Shown: positions 30,696 through 33,674 of the stretch, in pieces
Position numbering within the stretch: position 1 is the stretch's first letter
How the letters are laid out: the number at the start of each line of letters is the position of its first letter
DNA from: Phycisphaerales bacterium
GTDB taxonomy: Bacteria > Planctomycetota > Phycisphaerae > Phycisphaerales > SM1A02
Assembly (NCBI GenBank): GCA_022446945.1
Contig: JAKVBW010000001.1
Span: 58,338 to 92,011 of the forward strand
Direction of reading: 5' to 3'
Length of the DNA stretch: 33,674 bases
Translations under genes and position numbers: made by a program
Notes under the pieces: generated by a model
What the model was told of the DNA's origin: nothing
What the model saw: the letters and a program-made list of their open reading frames with translations, nothing else
Databases searched by the model: none

Positions 30696-31370
30696 TCAGT
30701 GATTGCGATCGGCGAATGTGCTCGCAGTCAACACGATGCCGCCGTCTTCGCAACTGATGTCCTGAAGTCTGACTTGGCGATGATCGACCAATGGGATCGT
30801 CGATGCGACAGGGTCACCGTTCGTCAGTTGGGCAAGAAATGTCAGTCGCTCGCTTCCCTCGGTCGCATCTTCGATCAATGGATGGACCATTGACAAGGGG
30901 ATCGGTAGTGGCAGGCGACCGATCCCCCCGGAAACATCGCATGACAACATGCCATTGTCGATGACTGGCCAGAGGGTGAGGGTGCCTGTGCGTCCACCAA
31001 GTTCAGAAGCTTGAATCGCAAAGGTCAGTCCCGAAGGACTGATGTGCACTTGAGGGACGCCGAGTTCCTTTGGCCATTCGGCACCTTGCCCCGAGAGCCA
31101 TGCCGGAAGCCGCGCTGCCAACCACGCGTTGATCGCATCTTCAGGAATACGCAGCCGCCAGACTTCCTCGGGAGGGCGGATCTTCTGAAACTCTTCGACA
31201 AGTCGATACTCGGCTTTTTCGCCCAGCGTGCGGACAGCATCGTCCGTTGCGTCCGGTGGGGCATACCAGCGGGGCATCAGACCCGCGAGCCACCAGCCGA
31301 CACAGGCCAGCACCACAAGCGCCATGGCAGCGCCCAATAGGGCATTCAGGATGCGTTGTTTCCGCGTCAC
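30696..31370 (-). CDS. Membrane-anchored protein of unknown function
   Basis: I do not recognise a family. Starting at GTG 31370 gives 224 residues; the ORF-track start at 31409 is a TTG that lies inside the corA coding region. One N-terminal membrane segment (ALLGAAMALVVLACVGWWLAG) follows a basic KQR stretch, so the body is probably outside the cytoplasmic membrane. The body contains 'EVWRLRIPEDAINAWLAARLPAWL' and 'PQVHISPSGLTFAIQASELGGRTGTLTLWPVI', reminiscent of the lipid-binding or AsmA-like beta structures often found in envelope proteins; this is a loose resemblance only. The promoter shares bases with that of divergent corA. The ribosome binding site is not evident. nuoG follows after 195 nt on the same strand. 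Confidence 0.62.
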   Translation of the reverse strand: MTRKQRILNALLGAAMALVVLACVGWWLAGLMPRWYAPPDATDDAVRTLGEKAEYRLVEEFQKIRPPEEVWRLRIPEDAINAWLAARLPAWLSGQGAEWPKELGVPQVHISPSGLTFAIQASELGGRTGTLTLWPVIDNGMLSCDVSGGIGRLPLPIPLSMVHPLIEDATEGSERLTFLAQLTNGDPVASTIPLVDHRQVRLQDISCEDGGIVLTASTFADRNH

Positions 31371-31379
31371 GTGAGCGTC

Positions 31380-31389
31380 ATAGTACGAT
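31380..31389. promoter_or_regulatory. Overlapping divergent -10 boxes (ATAGTACGAT) between corA and membrane-protein gene
   Basis: TACGAT on the plus strand (31384-31389) ends 7 nt before the corA ATG. TACTAT on the minus strand (31380-31385) ends 9 nt before the GTG at 31370. The two hexamers share two bases, so only one RNA polymerase could occupy the site at a time. The whole divergent gap is 26 nt. Confidence 0.38.
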
Positions 31390-31396
31390 CCACCGC

Positions 31397-32581
31397 ATGG
31401 CTGATCCAAAGAGTCAAGGCGAAGGTTTCTTCAGTGAGCTGGATGGATTCGTCGAGCCATCTTCACCCGACGTCGATTCGATGGATCACGCGGGTCAATT
31501 GGAGTCTTACGAGGAGTCGACGGGCTACCCGGAGCATCCGGGAGGCATCGATCGGCCGACACCACCCGAGGAATCCCTGAGCCCGGCGATCGTGACGTGT
31601 GTGGACTACGGGCCGGATGGCATCGAGTCGACGCATGTCACCGATGTACGCGCCTTCTTCTCAAACCCCCGACCCGATTCGAGTGTCGTGCGATGGCTCA
31701 ATGTTGTTGGAGACCCACCGGCCTTCCTTCTTGAAATGATTGCCGCTCGGTATCACCTACATCCATTGGCGCTTGAGGATCTGCTCATGATCCCGCAGCG
31801 GCCGAAAGTCGATGAGTACGCCGAGTTTTCCGAACACCCTTACCTGTTTGTGATCACACGCGCGGTGGACGAAGAAGAGGGAAAGCTTCGAAGCCAGCAA
31901 GTGAGCATGTTTCTCGGCGAGCGGCAAGTGATTTCGTTTCATCAATACGATCCGGATCTGTGGCATCCCCTTTTGACGCGCCTTGAAGATGAGGGCAGTC
32001 GGTTGCGCCGCAGTGGCCCCGATTTTCTCTTCTACTGTCTGCTTGACCGCATTGTGGATGGGGTCTTTCCGTCGCTGCAGGACATCGGCGAGCGTCTGGA
32101 TGAGATCGATCGCAAAATCACGAGCGCAAGTAACGAGGAAGCAGCGGACGAAGTGCACGAAATCAAGCGCGCGCTGCTCGTGATGCGTCGGGAGCTGTGG
32201 CCCATGAGAGAGTTGCTGGGGACGCTGGTGGGGAACCAGTGGCCGATGATCTCAAAGGAGACACGGACCTACTTGCGCGATGTGCATGATCACAGCCGGC
32301 ATCTTGCGGACACTGTCGAGATCTATCGCGAGGCGACGAATGGAATGTTGGCCGTGTACCAACAGGAACTCAATCAGAAGATGAATGAAGTGATGAAGGT
32401 GCTCACCATCATCGCGACGATCTTCATCCCGCTTTCATTCCTGACGGGGCTCTTCGGCATGAACTTCAACAAATCATTGCCTGGGATGGATGACACGAAT
32501 TCATTCGCCTGGTTCATCGGCGGATGCGTGGCCGTGGTCGTCATCATGTTGAGCGTCTTCCGCTGGCGGAGGTGGATCTGA
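31397..32581 (+). CDS. corA: CorA-type magnesium/cobalt transporter
   Basis: From ATG 31397 the protein has 394 residues; the ORF-track start at 31247 lies in the divergent gene. The first 65 residues are acidic and Pro-rich (SELDGFVEPSSPDVDSMDHAG), an extra N-terminal tail compared with short CorA forms. The cytoplasmic funnel domain has 'YHLHPLALEDLLMIPQRPKVDEY' and the long helices near 'LLGTLVGNQWPMIS'. Two C-terminal membrane spans flank the selectivity motif GMNF in 'LTGLFGMNFNKSLPGMDD', and the protein ends in the usual basic RWRRWI. It should import Mg2+ or related divalent cations as a pentamer. No ribosome binding site is present; TACGAT sits 7 nt before the ATG, suggesting a leaderless transcript. 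Confidence 0.94.
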   Translation: MADPKSQGEGFFSELDGFVEPSSPDVDSMDHAGQLESYEESTGYPEHPGGIDRPTPPEESLSPAIVTCVDYGPDGIESTHVTDVRAFFSNPRPDSSVVRWLNVVGDPPAFLLEMIAARYHLHPLALEDLLMIPQRPKVDEYAEFSEHPYLFVITRAVDEEEGKLRSQQVSMFLGERQVISFHQYDPDLWHPLLTRLEDEGSRLRRSGPDFLFYCLLDRIVDGVFPSLQDIGERLDEIDRKITSASNEEAADEVHEIKRALLVMRRELWPMRELLGTLVGNQWPMISKETRTYLRDVHDHSRHLADTVEIYREATNGMLAVYQQELNQKMNEVMKVLTIIATIFIPLSFLTGLFGMNFNKSLPGMDDTNSFAWFIGGCVAVVVIMLSVFRWRRWI

Positions 32582-32627
32582 AAATTTGACGAGCGAACTT
32601 GCTGAGGGAATTCAAGGAGGCATTTCC

Positions 32628-33674
32628 ATGCCGTTTCAACTTCACAGGTCCTGGGTGATTGTGGGATTGCTTGTGGCGAGCATCGCGGCTGTCGGGTTGG
32701 CCGATCGGCTTATTCTGAAGAATGGCGATGTCTACACAGGCGAAAATATTTCACTCAATTCGGGTGTTTACATCTTCAAGTATCGGAATGCTGCGGGGCT
32801 ACCGATTCCGAAGCAGTTCAAGCAAAGGGATGTCGCAGAATTTATCGAAGAAGAACTGCCGAAGGACTTTTGGTCTGCGCCAAAATCACCGGGGCGTGAA
32901 GGGGCAACATCTTCATCGGCGGACAATGCCGATTCGTCCACACCAACGGTGCCGACAAAGACCCTCGTCCGATTTCTCTGCTTGCCACTTCACGGAACGA
33001 TCGGACACGAAATCCAGGATGCCGACATTCAGAAGTCGATCGAGTGGGCAGAGAAGAGAAGAGTCAAGATTCTGGTGCTACACATCGATTCAAAGGCTGG
33101 ATTCTTCGATGAGGCGAAGAAGATCGCCGAAATCATTCGTCAGAGCGAGTTACGAGGATGGTCCACCGTGGCGGTCGTCCACCGTGCGGCCGGTCCGGCG
33201 AAATCGATTGCGATGGCCTGTAAGCACATCGTGCTGGAGTCAGGCGGGACACTTGGTGGGAAAACAAGTACGCCTGAGCCATGCGATGGGAGCGAAAACT
33301 TTGCGAACAAGGGCGCAGTCTCCGGCAACTCAAGCCGATGGCCAAAGTTGGCGGGCGTGGGGAACGCTGCGGTGACAGCTGCGACAGCCAGCGATTACGG
33401 TCTTCAATCTATTCCAACGCGAAGGGTCTTCAAGGGAGCACGTGCGCGTCCAACGACTGGGATTGAGCTCAAGGGGTGGAGAGACGCCTTAGCTGAGTCT
33501 ATTGATGGGGAAAGTGGCATGCGGAGCTGGCAGGAACTTTCTAGCGGTGGCAGCAACATGACAAATCGGAAGATGGATTGGAATGCTTGGTGCGCTTCTG
33601 CTTCGCAGAGGCGCCAGAAAATGAGTGAAATAGAACGCTTGCAGCAAACTGTTCGCGAAACGGAATTGAGAATG
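32628..33674 (+). CDS. Exported ClpP/SppA/NfeD-like (crotonase-fold) protein, 3' truncated by window edge
   Basis: This gene is missing from the ORF track because it has no stop before the window end; the frame is open for 349 codons. ATG 32628 has an excellent AAGGAGG 7 nt upstream. A signal peptide (about residues 1-25, ending AAVGLA) is followed by a small strand-rich region 'LILKNGDVYTGENISLNSGVYIF' and a Ser/Thr linker. Residues of about 113-215 match the membrane serine-protease (NfeD/SppA) half-domain: 'LCLPLHGTIG', 'RRVKILVLHIDSKAGFFDEAKKIAEII' and 'VVHRAAGPAKSIAMACKHIVLESGGTLGG'. The catalytic Ser of AAS is Gly189 in my alignment, so it may be inactive. The following residues, rich in Ser, Trp and Lys, are not recognised. 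It is downstream of corA by 46 nt. Confidence 0.8.
   Translation, partial: MPFQLHRSWVIVGLLVASIAAVGLADRLILKNGDVYTGENISLNSGVYIFKYRNAAGLPIPKQFKQRDVAEFIEEELPKDFWSAPKSPGREGATSSSADNADSSTPTVPTKTLVRFLCLPLHGTIGHEIQDADIQKSIEWAEKRRVKILVLHIDSKAGFFDEAKKIAEIIRQSELRGWSTVAVVHRAAGPAKSIAMACKHIVLESGGTLGGKTSTPEPCDGSENFANKGAVSGNSSRWPKLAGVGNAAVTAATASDYGLQSIPTRRVFKGARARPTTGIELKGWRDALAESIDGESGMRSWQELSSGGSNMTNRKMDWNAWCASASQRRQKMSEIERLQQTVRETELRM

Noticed and set aside
30054-30893. 279-codon plus-strand ORF across the nuoG start and the gap
   Set aside because: Most of it is antisense to nuoG and to the next gene. The part in the gap has no independent coding signal.
1-33674. Mobile element, prophage, CRISPR or defence island
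   Set aside because: No transposase, integrase, phage structural gene, regular repeat array or nuclease-type defence gene could be recognised on either strand.

Overview
The window looks like chromosomal DNA from a planctomycete-type bacterium, most likely a marine member of Phycisphaerae. Four secreted proteins end in paired dockerin-like calcium-loop modules (DxNxDGxVxxxDL, then a W/F-G end). One further protein ends in a VPTPS...RRRR sorting tail of the PEP-CTERM type. Lipoproteins and modular exported proteins are common, and the housekeeping genes are scattered rather than clustered. The taxonomic call is inference from protein style only. I saw no rRNA, tRNA, CRISPR array, insertion sequence or prophage gene. 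Coding density is high and no gap exceeds about 280 bases.

Layout. (1) 3-731: the 3' part of a LolA-like protein, convergent with what follows. (2) 8540 down to 725, minus strand: a tightly packed run nuoD-nuoE-67 aa ORF-nuoF, then ybeY, a CorC/HlyC-type protein, an acyl-CoA carboxylase carboxyltransferase subunit and a short-chain dehydrogenase. Gaps run from -4 to +88 nt. (3) 8604-13380, minus: a Cys-rich exported protein, a fused two-domain Fe3+-type ABC permease, a divergent subtilase with dockerin, and a lipoprotein. (4) 13539-16436, plus: a penta-haem cytochrome c with a C-terminal dockerin, followed by a TPR lipoprotein. (5) 16470-18452, minus: transketolase, divergent from dnaN, which ends in a strong terminator. 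(6) 19795-21293, minus: a periplasmic DsbD-alpha-like protein and a redoxin. (7) 21377-26375, plus: a rhodanese-like lipoprotein overlapping a metallo-beta-lactamase-fold hydrolase, a metzincin protease with dockerin, and a PQQ-type sugar dehydrogenase with dockerin, closed by a strong terminator. (8) 26560-28828: pyrB, a VPTP-CTERM protein and a small membrane protein. (9) 28854-32581: nuoG alone, a membrane-anchored protein, and corA in the divergent direction. (10) 32628 to the end: a truncated exported ClpP/SppA/NfeD-like protein that the ORF track misses because it runs off the window.

How the genes fit together. Complex I is split: the NADH-input genes (nuoD, E, F) lie about 20 kb from nuoG, and no nuoA-C or nuoH-N is present. 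Two clusters concern export and envelope redox chemistry: DsbD-alpha with a redoxin, and the multihaem cytochrome with a TPR lipoprotein. Start-site inspection shows two classes of gene. Some have clear purine-rich ribosome binding sites. At least six others have no such site but carry a TANNNT hexamer 6-8 nt before the start codon, the layout expected for leaderless transcripts. I regard this, the cytochrome-dockerin fusion and the coupled 67 aa ORF inside the nuo run as the points most worth following up. I did not find a clearly new multi-gene system.
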